Assembly (NCBI GenBank): GCA_963808615.1
Contig: CAWEGV010000010.1
Span: 614,798-678,797, forward strand
Source of the DNA: Palsa-504 sp963808615
Lineage (GTDB): Bacteria > Actinomycetota > Actinomycetes > Streptosporangiales > Streptosporangiaceae
Direction of reading: 5' to 3'
Length of the DNA: 64,000 bases
Shown here: one piece after another, positions 16,518 to 25,944 of the stretch
How the letters are laid out: the number at the start of each line of letters is the position of its first letter
How positions within the stretch are numbered: position 1 is the first letter of the stretch
The notes under the pieces: generated by a model
Told to the model about the DNA's origin: nothing
Database searches by the model: none
The model's input: the letters and a program-made list of their open reading frames with translations, nothing else
Translations under genes and position numbers: made by a program

Positions 16518-17552
16518 CTACAGGCGGCGGGACCAGTTCTGGCCGGTCAGGTCCTGGCCAAAGCTGTGGTGCCGGTCCTCGCTGTCCAGGGTGAAGCCGG
16601 CCCGCTGGTAGATCCTGCGCGCATCGGCCAGCACGTCATTGGTCCACAGCGTGATGTCGGTGTACCCGGTCCTCCTGGCGAACCTGAGCACCTCCTCGAC
16701 CAGCCGGGAGCCGATCCCGAGCCCCCTGGCCCACGGCTCCACCAGCAGCAGGCGCAACCGGGCCGTGGTGGCGTTCTCGCGCACGCAGAACACGCAGCCC
16801 GCGCGGGCGCCGTCCACCTCCGCGATCCAGGCCGCCTCGGCGGCGGGATCGCGGTGCTCGAGGTAATCCGCGACGATCCTGGCCACCAGCGCCTCGTATG
16901 ACGCGTCCCAGCCGAACTGCCCGGCGTACACCGCCGCGTTCTGTTGCACCACCCAGCCCATGTCGCCCGGCCTGGGCTCCCGCAGCAGGTACCCCCGCGG
17001 CTGCGCTGACTCGGTGAGCACGTCGGTGATGACGCGCATGGCCTCAAGCAGGCGGTGCCGGTCGTCGTCCCGCACCGCGGCCAGCATGTCCCTGGTCTGG
17101 CCTGCGGATCTGGCCTGGAGCCGCGCCACCACCGAACGTCCTGTCGCCGTCAGCCGGATGACCTGCCGGCGCCCGTCGGCCGCCGAACGCTGCCGGGTGA
17201 TGAGCCCGTCAGAGGTGAACCTGCTCAGGATGCGGCTCAGGTAGCCCGGATCGATGTCCACCGCGCGCCGCAGGTCGGTGACCTCGCTGGCCTCCCGCTG
17301 GCCCAACTCGAACAGGAGCCGCGCCTCGGTGAGCGAGTACGGCGTGTCCAGGTACTTGCCCCGCAGCAGCCCGATCGTGTTGGTGTAGAACCGGTTGAAC
17401 GCCCGCACCGCTGCCACCGTGCCGTCGTCCACCTGGCCCGCCCCCCGTTCGAGCGCCCCCCGTTCGAGCGCCGCCGCCGCGCCGTCCGCCTGGTATGTCC
17501 CCGTCGCCGGGTTCTCCGCCGCCAGTTCGCCCATGTCGTCACCCCGGAGCAT
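16518..17552 (-). CDS. MarR-type regulator fused to GNAT acetyltransferase
   Basis: A 344-residue bifunctional protein. Residues 40-180 form a MarR winged helix (VRAFNRFYTNTIGLL, SLTEARLLFELGQ, ASEVTDLRRAVDIDPGYLSRILSRFTSDGLITRQRSAADGRR). Residues 190-344 form a GNAT domain (GDMGWVVQQNAAVYAGQFGWDASYEALV; acetyl-CoA loop RGLGIGSRLVEEVL; AGFTLDSEDRHHSFGQDLTGQNW). This architecture is known in bacteria; the acetyl acceptor is unknown. The first 40 residues hold a 15-bp repeat. It is divergent from an aldo/keto reductase, with an AT-rich promoter between, so it may control both. Confidence 0.88.
   Translation of the reverse strand: MLRGDDMGELAAENPATGTYQADGAAAALERGALERGAGQVDDGTVAAVRAFNRFYTNTIGLLRGKYLDTPYSLTEARLLFELGQREASEVTDLRRAVDIDPGYLSRILSRFTSDGLITRQRSAADGRRQVIRLTATGRSVVARLQARSAGQTRDMLAAVRDDDRHRLLEAMRVITDVLTESAQPRGYLLREPRPGDMGWVVQQNAAVYAGQFGWDASYEALVARIVADYLEHRDPAAEAAWIAEVDGARAGCVFCVRENATTARLRLLLVEPWARGLGIGSRLVEEVLRFARRTGYTDITLWTNDVLADARRIYQRAGFTLDSEDRHHSFGQDLTGQNWSRRL
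17440..17469. repeat. 15-bp tandem duplication in the MarR-GNAT N-terminus
   Basis: GCCCCCCGTTCGAGC occurs twice in tandem and encodes LERGALERGA in the minus-strand frame, in a probably disordered leader. Confidence 0.8.
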
Positions 17553-17555
17553 TAA

Positions 17556-17568
17556 TTGTCTAAGTCAA
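17556..17568. promoter_or_regulatory. Candidate MarR operator TTGtCtaaGtCAA
   Basis: A partly symmetrical 13-mer with TTG and CAA arms lies 4 bases upstream of the MarR-GNAT start and inside a strikingly AT-rich stretch (17550-17600, including ATATATAT). Position suggests autoregulation; the match to a known site is not established. Confidence 0.35.
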
Positions 17569-17683
17569 CTATATATATGCTCTGAGCAACTATTAGCAAG
17601 CCGATTCCCCTCGGCCGGAAGCCCGCATCTAGGATGGGAAACCGGCCAGCGAGCGCGGCGGGAGAAGGAAGGCGGCGGCCAGG

Positions 17684-18742
17684 ATGCGGATGCGGACGCT
17701 CGGCGGTACCGGGATCAAGGTGAGCCCTTACTGCCTTGGCGCCATGATGTTCGGCGCGTGGGGCAATCCCGATCACGCAGAAAGCATCCGGATCATCCAT
17801 GCCGCGCTGGACGGCGGCATCAACTTCGTCGACACCGCGGACGTGTACTCGGCAGGGGAGTCCGAGGAGATCGTCGGCCAGGCTCTGCTGGGCCGCCGCG
17901 ACGAGGTGGTGCTCGCCACCAAGGCGCACAGCCCGATGGGCCAGGACGTCAACATGCGCGGCAACTCGCGGCGGTGGATCGTCCGGGAGGTGGAGAACAG
18001 CCTGCGCCGGCTGCGGACCGACTACATCGACCTGTACCAGGTGCACCGGCCGGACCCGGACACCGACATCGACGAGACTCTGTCCGCGCTCTCCGACCTG
18101 GTCCATAGCGGCAAGGTCCGCGCCATCGGCTCATCCACGTTTCCCGCCGAGCAGATTGTCGAGGCCCAGTGGGTGGCGCAGAGCCGCGGTCATGTCCGGT
18201 TCCGCTGCGAGCAACCGCCCTACTCGATCCTGGTGCGAGGCATCGAAGGGTCGGTGCTGCCGACATGCCAGAAGTACGGCATGGGCATCATCGCCTGGAG
18301 CCCGCTGGCCGGCGGCTGGCTGACCGGCCGGATCCGCGAGAGCACCGGCGTGGACATGACCAAGGGCCGTGCCCAGCGGATACCGCAGCGCTTTGACCCG
18401 TCGCTGCCAGGGAACGTGGCCAAGCTCGCCGCGGTCGAGAACCTCATCAAGGTCGCGGCGGACACCGGCGTCTCGCTCATCCACATGGCGCTCGCGTTCG
18501 TGGTCGGGCACCCGGCCGTGACGTCGGCGATCATCGGGCCGCGCACGATGGACCAGCTCACAGACCTGCTCGCTGGCGCGAGCGTGACGCTGGACGACGA
18601 TGTGCTCGACCGGATCGACCAGATCGTCCCGCCGGGCATGACGCTCAATCCAGCCGACTCGGGCTGGCAGCCGCCGGTGTTCGCCGACCCCGGCCTCAAG
18701 ACCGCCCGCCGCCGCCCCGAGGCCGCCCGCGGCGCCAGCTAA
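17684..18742 (+). CDS. Aldo/keto reductase
   Basis: A 352-residue NADPH-dependent (beta/alpha)8 reductase. The catalytic tetrad is present: Asp in NFVDTADVY, Tyr in the same segment, Lys in VLATKAHS, His in LYQVHRPDPD. The cofactor-binding end includes GVSLIHMALAFVVGHPAVTSAIIGPRTMDQLTD. It resembles the AKR11/YhdN-like general stress reductases; substrate unknown. ATG 17684 (GGAAGGCGGCGG upstream) or 17690 are both possible. It is divergent from the MarR-GNAT gene and may be its target. Confidence 0.85.
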   Translation: MRMRTLGGTGIKVSPYCLGAMMFGAWGNPDHAESIRIIHAALDGGINFVDTADVYSAGESEEIVGQALLGRRDEVVLATKAHSPMGQDVNMRGNSRRWIVREVENSLRRLRTDYIDLYQVHRPDPDTDIDETLSALSDLVHSGKVRAIGSSTFPAEQIVEAQWVAQSRGHVRFRCEQPPYSILVRGIEGSVLPTCQKYGMGIIAWSPLAGGWLTGRIRESTGVDMTKGRAQRIPQRFDPSLPGNVAKLAAVENLIKVAADTGVSLIHMALAFVVGHPAVTSAIIGPRTMDQLTDLLAGASVTLDDDVLDRIDQIVPPGMTLNPADSGWQPPVFADPGLKTARRRPEAARGAS

Positions 18743-18759
18743 CCGCCTGGCTCTGCCGG

Positions 18760-19059
18760 TCACCGGCCCGGCTGGTGAGGGTGAGACGGCGGCGGGGGAA
18801 TGGTGCCAACGTCGGGCGGCGGCTCCGGCCAGACCAGCAGGACCGGGCAGGCGGCGTGGTCCACCACGAACCGGACAGCCTTGCCCAGGCTCTTCGGCCC
18901 GAGCCGGGACCGGTCGCCGTCGCGCCATGATCAGCAGGTCCGCACCGGCCGAGGCAGCCACCACGGTCCGTTCGGGCTGACCGTGAAGCTCCACACGCTC
19001 GCAATGCCGTCCGAGCCCTGCGCGCGGCCGCCTCGAGCAGTTCGGCCGCGCGCAGCAGG
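18760..19059 (-). pseudogene. Fragment of a universal stress protein domain, frameshifted
   Basis: Minus-strand reading CERVELHGQPERTVVAASAG then ADLLIMAR, followed after one missing base (near 18925) by DGDRSRLGPKSLGKAVRF and VVDHAACPVLLVWPEPPP to a stop at 18760. This is the C-terminal half of a UspA-type domain (the GxxSLGKAVRFVVDHAxCPVLLV end). Its N-terminal half is missing; upstream DNA joins directly to the transporter remnant. No functional product is expected. Confidence 0.7.
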
Positions 19060-19865
<806 letters not shown>

Positions 19866-20013
19866 CTCGGCTACGGCGGCGTTCAGCGCGATCCTCCCCT
19901 GAGTCCATCTACGGGACGTGACGATCGGCGCTCACTTACCCGTTCCTGCTGGCCACTAACGCCGGGAATCCATCGGGATTGACGATGGATCGGCTGCCCG
20001 CAACCCTGGTGGC

Positions 20014-20469
20014 GTGAAGAACGAACAGGCCCGGGCCGAACGGTTCGCTGAGCTCTTCCGGGCCGTCTACCTGACGTTTCATCGCCGAGACGGGCCCCGG
20101 GGGCAATTGCCTGGCGCGTCGAGGGCCGTGCTGGAGCACCTGGCCCTGGCCGGCCCGCTGACCGTGGGCGAGGCCGCGGCCCACCTGGACCGGGCTCAGT
20201 CGGTGGTCAGCGAGATCGTGACGCACCTGGAGCGCCAGGGCCTGCTGGAGCGCGAAGGCGATCCGGCCGACCGGCGCCGGACGCTGATCTGGCTGACCCC
20301 GCACGGGCACGAGGTGCTGCGCCGGGACCGCGAGGTACTCGGCGTGGATCATCTCGCCCTGGCCCTGGCCCGGATGCCGCCGGGCCACGCCGACCAGCTC
20401 ATCGCCGGGCTCCGGGTCCTGGTGGACCTGGCTGTCCCACCCGAATCAACCCAGGAGGCTTCTCAGTGA
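20014..20469 (+). CDS. MarR family transcriptional regulator
   Basis: A 151-residue winged-helix regulator. The helices are GASRAVLEHLALAGPLTVGEAAAHLDRAQSVVSEIVTHLERQG followed by the wing DPADRRRTLIWLTPHG, and a C-terminal dimerisation helix (DQLIAGLRVLVDLA). Start GTG at 20014. Its TGA overlaps the GTG of the zinc-ribbon gene by 4 nt, so the two are one operon. The ligand and target sites cannot be read from the sequence. Confidence 0.85.
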   Translation: MKNEQARAERFAELFRAVYLTFHRRDGPRGQLPGASRAVLEHLALAGPLTVGEAAAHLDRAQSVVSEIVTHLERQGLLEREGDPADRRRTLIWLTPHGHEVLRRDREVLGVDHLALALARMPPGHADQLIAGLRVLVDLAVPPESTQEASQ

Positions 20470-20723
20470 CCACGACACACGCCTGCGAAAGCTGCGGGAT
20501 GCCCATCGAGACCGGCCGCTACTGCGGCTACTGCACCGACTCCAGCGGCGCCTTGCAATCGTTCGACGAGCGTTTCGAGCGGATGGTCGGCTGGCAGGCG
20601 CGGCGCCATCCGGAGGCGACCAGGCAGGAAATCGAGCGCCAGACCCTGGACTACATGGCCACCATGCCGGCCTGGCGGGACCACCCGCGGGTCACGGCCA
20701 GGACGTCCTCGCCGGAGTCCTGA
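20466..20723 (+). CDS. Small zinc-ribbon protein coupled to MarR regulator
   Basis: An 85-residue protein. CESCGMPI then CGYC gives a four-Cys zinc ribbon of the 'putative zinc ribbon' type within the first 25 residues. The rest is helical (FDERFERMVGWQARRHPEATRQEIERQTLDYMATMPAW). Family members occur alone or fused to regulators, so it may be a partner of the MarR protein; no activity is visible. It overlaps the convergent membrane gene by 32 nt. Confidence 0.7.
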   Translation: MTTTHACESCGMPIETGRYCGYCTDSSGALQSFDERFERMVGWQARRHPEATRQEIERQTLDYMATMPAWRDHPRVTARTSSPES

Positions 20724-21399
20724 CCGCCCCCCTGAGCAGCCGCACCGCCACGGCGGCGATGGCCGCCAGCGGAATGCTGACCGCGGCACGCTGCAGGAGG
20801 CCCGCGCTGGCCGCCGGGGTGTCGATGGCAAACGCGATCAGCAGCGCGGCCGTGGCGCCGGCGCTGGCCAGCAGCCACGGCCGCCACGGCCTCCAGTCCC
20901 GCGAGGCCGGGTCGTCCGGTGCCCAGGGCTGCGCCGGTTCGCGGCCGAAGCGCAGCGCCAGCAGCACCTGGGCCACGACGAGGTCGGCGTAGATCACCGC
21001 GCTGACCACGTCGTGCGCGTGATTGTGCCAGGACACGGCACCCGGAGTCAGCAGCATGTGGTCACGGCGCAGTAGCCCCGCCGCGATGGTCAGCAGACCG
21101 GCCCCCTGGATGAGACGCGGCGCCGGGCCCGCGCGGCCGCGCCCGCCCAGGGCATCGTGCAGCGCCGCGCCGAACACCGCGGTGCACCCGCCGAGGACCA
21201 CGAACCCGGTGAGCATGATCCACGGATCCCTCGCGTCCGGCGCGGCGAGCCCGCTGAGCTGAATCTCAGCGGCCGGGCGACCAGTCTGGCGCAGTGAGCT
21301 CGCGATCCATGCGCAGGTGAACGCGGCCGGCCCGGCGATCCCGGCTGCCACGGCCGCCCGTTTTCCTACGATTGTCTGCTTCCTGCGTGGTTCGGTCAT
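20692..21399 (-). CDS. DUF998-like integral membrane protein
   Basis: A 235-residue protein with six hydrophobic helices. The N-terminal GIAGPAAFTCAWIASSLRQ, the later FRRDHM-like element (LLRRDHMLLTPGAVSWHNHAHDVVS) and the helix pattern are typical of the DUF998 family. His residues after the RRDH motif face the membrane boundary. Function unknown. ATG 21399 (MTEPRRKQ) is chosen; the upstream 11 codons have no support. Transcribed alone towards the MarR/zinc-ribbon pair. Confidence 0.65.
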   Translation of the reverse strand: MTEPRRKQTIVGKRAAVAAGIAGPAAFTCAWIASSLRQTGRPAAEIQLSGLAAPDARDPWIMLTGFVVLGGCTAVFGAALHDALGGRGRAGPAPRLIQGAGLLTIAAGLLRRDHMLLTPGAVSWHNHAHDVVSAVIYADLVVAQVLLALRFGREPAQPWAPDDPASRDWRPWRPWLLASAGATAALLIAFAIDTPAASAGLLQRAAVSIPLAAIAAVAVRLLRGAVRTPARTSWP

Positions 21400-21503
21400 A
21401 ATTACCTGCAGGCGGCTTTGCGGGACCGGCAATCGTTCTCAAGGCCGCTTAGGTGTAGTTTCACTGGCGAAGGTGTCTGAAGTCGAACGCTGCGGAGGGG
21501 TAC

Positions 21504-23804
21504 ATGAGCATTATGGGCACCCGGGTGATCCGGACGGAGGACCCGCGGCTGCTGACCGTCGGCGGCGTCTATGTAGACGACCTGCGCACGCCGGAACTGA
21601 ACCGGGCGGCCTGCGTGACCTTCGTGCGCAGCCCGCTGGCGCACGCGCGCATAACCGGCATCGACGCCAGCGCGGCCCTCAACGAGCCGGGCGTGGTCGC
21701 CGTGCTGACCTTCCGCGACATGGACGACCTGGCCCCGCCGCCGGAGAGCTCAGGCGAGTGGGACGGCAGCCCCGCACCGCTCGGCGGCCCGTGGGCCGAG
21801 CCCTTGCTGGCCATCGACACGGTGCGGTTCGTCGGTGAGCCGGTGGCGGTGGTGATTACCGATAGCCGCTACCAGGGCGAGGACGCAGCCGACCTGGTCT
21901 CTGTCGATTACGACCCGCTGCCGGTGGTGCTGGGACCGACGGCCGCCGTCGCCGACCAGACCCTGCTGTTCCCTGCCGCCGGCACCAACGTCGCCGTAAA
22001 GAACGCCGTGTCCACCGACGACACCCCGTTCGACGCCTGCGACGTGGTCGTCGAGCAGGACATCGTCAACCAGCGGGTCGCCTGCCTCCCGATGGAGGGG
22101 CGGGCCACGGCGGCCGCGTACCAGGACGGCAAACTGACCGTCTGGGCCAGCTCGCAGAACGCACAGGTGACCCGGTTCATCCTGGCCGGCGCCCTGGGCA
22201 TGGCGCCCGACCAGATCCGGGTAGTGGTGCCCGACGTAGGCGGCGGGTTCGGCGCCAAGATCGGCATCGACCGGGACACGATCACCATCGCCTGGGCGGC
22301 CAGGAAGACCGGCCGGGTGCTGCGCTGGGTCGAGACCCGTAGCGAGAACCTGGTCGCGATGAGCCAGGGCCGCAGCCAGCTGCAGCGCATCAAGATCGGC
22401 GGCAGCCGGGACGGCCGCATCCTCGCCTACCGCATCGACGTCATCCAGGACGCCGGGGCCTACCAGCGCATCGGCGGGCTCCTGCCCTTCCTCACCTGCC
22501 TGATGGCACCTGGCGTGTACGACATCCCGGACGTGCAAACCGGGTTCCGGCAGGCCGTCACCAACGCCGCGCCCATCAGCGCCTATCGCGGGGCCGGGCC
22601 CGAGGCCACGGCGGCCATCGAGCGTGCGGTCGACCTGTTCGCCGCCGAGATCGGCATGGACCCGGCGGAGGTCAGGCGGCGCAACTTCATCGCCCCGGAC
22701 AAGTTCCCCTTCCAGACCAAGGCCGGCGCCCTGTACGACACCGGCCAGTACGAGAAGGGGCTGGACAAGGCGCTGGCCGCGGCAGGCTATGAGCAGCTCC
22801 GCGAGGAGCAGCGGCGCAGGCGCGCCAGCGGTGACCCCAGGCAGCTCGGCATCGGCCTGTCCTCCTACGTCGAGATCACCGCGCCGGACCCGGACGCCGG
22901 CGAGACCGCCAAGATCGAGGTGACGGACCATGGCTCTGCCACCGTCTACACCGGCAGCTCAGCGCACGGCCAGGGGCACCACACCGCGTGGGCCATGCTC
23001 GTGCAGGACGAGCTCGGCATCCCGATGGAGCAGATCACGGTCATCCACGGTGACACCGACCTGATCCCCACCGGCGTCGGCACCTACGGCTCGCGGTCGC
23101 TGCAGCTCGGTGGCTCGGCCGTGCACAAGGCCGCGCTCGAGGTCAAGGACGAGGCGCGGCACCATGCCGCGGAGATGTTGGAGGCCGCAGAAGCCGACGT
23201 GGTGCTCGATACGAACACCGGGCTGTGGCAGGTGCGCGGCGACCCCGACACGGCGCTGTCCTGGTCCCAGGTCGCCGGTCACGCCAGCGGCGGCAGCCTG
23301 ATCGCCGACGTGACCTTCACCCAGGAACGGCCCACGTTCCCGTTCGGGACCCATCTGTCCGTGGTGGAGGTCGACACCGAGACCGGCCAGGCGAAGCTGT
23401 TGCGGCACGTGACCGTCGACGACGCCGGCACGGTGGTCAACCCGGTGCTCACCGAGGGCCAGCGGCACGGCGGCATTGCCCAGGGCGCGGCGCAGGCGCT
23501 GCTCGAAGAGGTGCTCTACGACGCGGACGGCAACCCGCTGACCTCCACGCTGGCCGACTACTCGGCCGTCTCCGCGCCGGACCTGCCCAGCTTCGAGCTG
23601 GTGACCAGCGAGACGCCCACCGACCTGAACCCGCTGGGCGTCAAGGGCATCGGCGAGGCTGGGACGATCGGATCGACTCCCGCGGTCCAGAACGCGGTCA
23701 TCGACGCGGTCGCGCACCTGGGGGTCAGGCACATCGATATGCCGGCCACCCCGCAGCGGGTCTGGGCGGCCATCAGCGAAGCACGAAAGGCGAGTGACCA
23801 GTGA
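21504..23804 (+). CDS. Molybdopterin-binding large subunit, xanthine/CO dehydrogenase family (form II-like)
   Basis: A 766-residue catalytic subunit of a molybdenum hydroxylase. Early RTEDPRLLTVGGVYVDDL and FVRSPLAHARI, GGFGAKIG, the active-site segment ISAYRGAGPEATAAIERAVD, TGSSAHGQGHHTAW and the C-terminal GVKGIGEAGTIGSTPAVQNAV (Glu of GxGEAG is the catalytic base) are all present. The loop reads AYRGAG, not the AYRCSFR of true CO dehydrogenases, so the substrate is probably an aldehyde or N-heterocycle. It overlaps the 2Fe-2S gene (GTGA). Confidence 0.9.
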   Translation: MSIMGTRVIRTEDPRLLTVGGVYVDDLRTPELNRAACVTFVRSPLAHARITGIDASAALNEPGVVAVLTFRDMDDLAPPPESSGEWDGSPAPLGGPWAEPLLAIDTVRFVGEPVAVVITDSRYQGEDAADLVSVDYDPLPVVLGPTAAVADQTLLFPAAGTNVAVKNAVSTDDTPFDACDVVVEQDIVNQRVACLPMEGRATAAAYQDGKLTVWASSQNAQVTRFILAGALGMAPDQIRVVVPDVGGGFGAKIGIDRDTITIAWAARKTGRVLRWVETRSENLVAMSQGRSQLQRIKIGGSRDGRILAYRIDVIQDAGAYQRIGGLLPFLTCLMAPGVYDIPDVQTGFRQAVTNAAPISAYRGAGPEATAAIERAVDLFAAEIGMDPAEVRRRNFIAPDKFPFQTKAGALYDTGQYEKGLDKALAAAGYEQLREEQRRRRASGDPRQLGIGLSSYVEITAPDPDAGETAKIEVTDHGSATVYTGSSAHGQGHHTAWAMLVQDELGIPMEQITVIHGDTDLIPTGVGTYGSRSLQLGGSAVHKAALEVKDEARHHAAEMLEAAEADVVLDTNTGLWQVRGDPDTALSWSQVAGHASGGSLIADVTFTQERPTFPFGTHLSVVEVDTETGQAKLLRHVTVDDAGTVVNPVLTEGQRHGGIAQGAAQALLEEVLYDADGNPLTSTLADYSAVSAPDLPSFELVTSETPTDLNPLGVKGIGEAGTIGSTPAVQNAVIDAVAHLGVRHIDMPATPQRVWAAISEARKASDQ

Positions 23805-24310
23805 AGGTCGACGTGAGGGTCAATGGCAAGGACGTCACCGCGGACGTGGAGGACCGCATGCTGCTTGTGCACTTCCTGCGCGATGTGGCCGATCTCACCG
23901 CGACGAATGTGGGCTGTGACACCACCTCCTGCGGGGCCTGCACCGTGCTGCTGGACGGCGAGTCCGTGAAGTCGTGCACGGTGCTCGCCGCCCAGGCCAG
24001 CGGGCACGAGGTCACCACCGTGGAGGGGCTGGCCGGCGACGGGGGGATGCACCCGGTGCAGCGGGCCTTCCACGAGCAGCACGGCCTGCAGTGCGGGTTC
24101 TGCACGCCCGGCATGGTGATGGCGATCGTGTCGCTGCTGCGGGAGAACCCGCATCCCACCGAGGAACAGGTGCGGACCGGCCTGGAAGGCAACCTGTGCC
24201 GGTGCACCGGTTACCACAACATCGTCAGGGCCGCGCTGGCGGCTTCGGGGGGTCTTGAAGGGTCGTCCCCCCAGGCCAGCACCGCGGAGACCGTGGAGGT
24301 GCCCTCGTGA
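23801..24310 (+). CDS. 2Fe-2S small subunit of molybdenum hydroxylase
   Basis: A 169-residue electron-transfer subunit with two 2Fe-2S clusters. The plant-ferredoxin-type cluster is ligated by CDTTSCGACTVLL and a later Cys (SVKSCTV); the second, four-helix cluster by CGFCTPGM and CRCTGYHNI. Electrons pass from the Mo centre to FAD. The last 20 residues come from GC-rich repeat element A and are absent from typical members. Start GTG overlaps the large-subunit stop; its own TGA overlaps the FAD-subunit GTG. Confidence 0.93.
   Translation: MKVDVRVNGKDVTADVEDRMLLVHFLRDVADLTATNVGCDTTSCGACTVLLDGESVKSCTVLAAQASGHEVTTVEGLAGDGGMHPVQRAFHEQHGLQCGFCTPGMVMAIVSLLRENPHPTEEQVRTGLEGNLCRCTGYHNIVRAALAASGGLEGSSPQASTAETVEVPS
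24245..24281 (+). repeat. GC-rich palindromic element, copy A
   Basis: CGGGGGGTC then TTGAAGGGTCGTCCCCCC and AGGCCAGCAC; the 3' half (GGGTCGTCCCCCCNGGCCAGCAC) matches copy E. It encodes the tail of the 2Fe-2S subunit. Confidence 0.6.
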
Positions 24311-25125
24311 TCCCGTCATCGTTCAGCTACAAGCGGGCAGGCTCGGCCGCGGAGGCCTGCGACCTGGCCGCGGAATACGGCGAGGACGCCAAGTACCTGG
24401 CCGGAGGCCATTCGCTGCTGCCGCTGATGAAGCTGCGGCTGGCCGCCCCCGAGGTGCTCATCGACCTGGGCGGTCTGCGCGAGCTTTCCTACATCACCGA
24501 CCAGGGATCCCACGTGGCGATCGGCGCGCTGACCAGGCACCATGACGTCGAGCACTCCGAGCTGCTGGCCCGCGAGATCCCGCTGCTGGCGCACGCGGCC
24601 GGTCAGGTCGGCGACCCGCAGATCCGGCACCGGGGCACGATCGGCGGCTCGATCGCGCACGCCGACCCCGCCTCCGACCTGCCCGCCGTCCTGCTCGCCC
24701 TGGACGCCACGCTGGTCGCCCGCGGCAGCGACGGCTCGCGCGAGATCGGTATCGGGGGGTTCTTCCAGGGCCTGTTCGAGACCGTGCTCGAGCCGGGCGA
24801 ACTGCTCACCGAGATCCGGGTGCCCAAGCCGGCCGCCGCGGGCTGGTCGTTCCAGAAGTTCACCCAGCGGGCCATCGACTGGGCCATGGTCGGCGTCGCC
24901 GTCCAGGGCGGCCAGGTTGCGCTGGTCAACATGGGCGGGACCGCGCTGCGCGCCAGCGCGGTGGAGGCGGCCCTGGCGGGCGGGGCGTCGCCCTCCGATG
25001 CCGCCGCGCACGCCGCCGAGGGCACCAGCGCCGCCTCGGACATCCGCGCCAGTCGCGAGTACCGCGAGCACCTGGCCCGGGTCCTGGTCTCCCGCGCCCT
25101 CACCGAGGCCAGCACCCGCTCCTAA
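24307..25125 (+). CDS. FAD-binding medium subunit of molybdenum hydroxylase
   Basis: A 272-residue FAD subunit. IPSSFSYKRAGSAAEACDLAAEYGEDAKYLAGGHSLLPLMKLRLA has the AGGxSLLPxMKxR motif that binds FAD pyrophosphate, and RHRGTIGGSIAHADPASDLPA the second (TIGGxxxxxDPxxDxP). The C-terminal substrate/oxidant domain ends about residue 265. It completes the L-S-M operon; electrons leave from the FAD to an unknown acceptor. Confidence 0.92.
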   Translation: MIPSSFSYKRAGSAAEACDLAAEYGEDAKYLAGGHSLLPLMKLRLAAPEVLIDLGGLRELSYITDQGSHVAIGALTRHHDVEHSELLAREIPLLAHAAGQVGDPQIRHRGTIGGSIAHADPASDLPAVLLALDATLVARGSDGSREIGIGGFFQGLFETVLEPGELLTEIRVPKPAAAGWSFQKFTQRAIDWAMVGVAVQGGQVALVNMGGTALRASAVEAALAGGASPSDAAAHAAEGTSAASDIRASREYREHLARVLVSRALTEASTRS

Positions 25126-25142
25126 CGGACGATCGAGTCAGC

Positions 25143-25802
25143 ATGGTCGAGGCCGTGGTTTTCGACCTGGACGGGGTGCTGGTCGACTCCGAGCCGGTGT
25201 GGGAGCAGGTGCGCCGCCAGGTGGTGGCCGAGCGGGGCGGGCACTGGGCCCCGGACGCCCAGCGCAGGCTGATGGGCATGAGCACGCCGGAATGGGCCGC
25301 CTACCTCAGCAGGGATCTCGGTGTCGGGCTGCCTCCGGACCAGGTCGCGACCCTGGTCATCGACCGGATGGCCGCCAGGTACGCCGAGCATGTGCCGCTC
25401 ATGGACGGCGCCGCGGACGCCGTGCGCCGGATCGCCGCGCGCTGGCCGCTCGGCGTGGCCAGCTCGTCGCCCCCGAGGTTGATCGAGACCGTGCTGCGGT
25501 CCGCCGGCCTGCGCTCCTGCTTCTCCGCGGCGATGTCCACCGAGCAAGTGGCCCGCGGCAAGCCGGCCCCGGACATCTACCTGGCCGTGGCGGCGAGGCT
25601 CGGCTTCCCGCCGGGCGGCTGCGCGGCGGTGGAGGACTCCGCGAACGGGCTCCGTTCGGCCGCCGCCGCGGGCCTGCAGGTCATCGCGATCCCGCAGCCC
25701 AGCTACCCGCCGGAGCCGGACGCCCTGACCCTGGCCAGCCTGGCGCTGCCCAGCCTGGCCGGGCTGACCGTGGACGCCGTCGCGACCCTGGCTGCGAGGT
25801 AG
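25143..25802 (+). CDS. HAD family phosphatase (beta-phosphoglucomutase-like)
   Basis: A 219-residue cytosolic HAD hydrolase. Motif I is VVFDLDGVLVDSEPVWE (nucleophile Asp9), motif II GVASSSPPRL, motif III Lys in GKPAPDIYL, motif IV VEDSANGLRSAAAAG. The cap lies between motifs I and II, the subfamily I type that acts on small sugar phosphates; substrate not known. It starts 17 nt after the FAD-subunit stop and may share the operon. Confidence 0.88.
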   Translation: MVEAVVFDLDGVLVDSEPVWEQVRRQVVAERGGHWAPDAQRRLMGMSTPEWAAYLSRDLGVGLPPDQVATLVIDRMAARYAEHVPLMDGAADAVRRIAARWPLGVASSSPPRLIETVLRSAGLRSCFSAAMSTEQVARGKPAPDIYLAVAARLGFPPGGCAAVEDSANGLRSAAAAGLQVIAIPQPSYPPEPDALTLASLALPSLAGLTVDAVATLAAR

Positions 25803-25944
25803 CCGTACTACCACGACACCGGACCAGCCACAATAATGTTCCTAGCGTCAGCCGGCTGACCGGCGCGCAGCACCAGGAGCGGCACCCAGCTTCCAGCATG
25901 GGCGTGGGCCGCGGCCACTGTGGAAGCTCCGGAGAGAACAGGCC

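Noticed and set aside
21504..23804. True (form I) CO dehydrogenase large subunit
   Set aside because: Active-site loop is AYRGAG rather than AYRCSFR.
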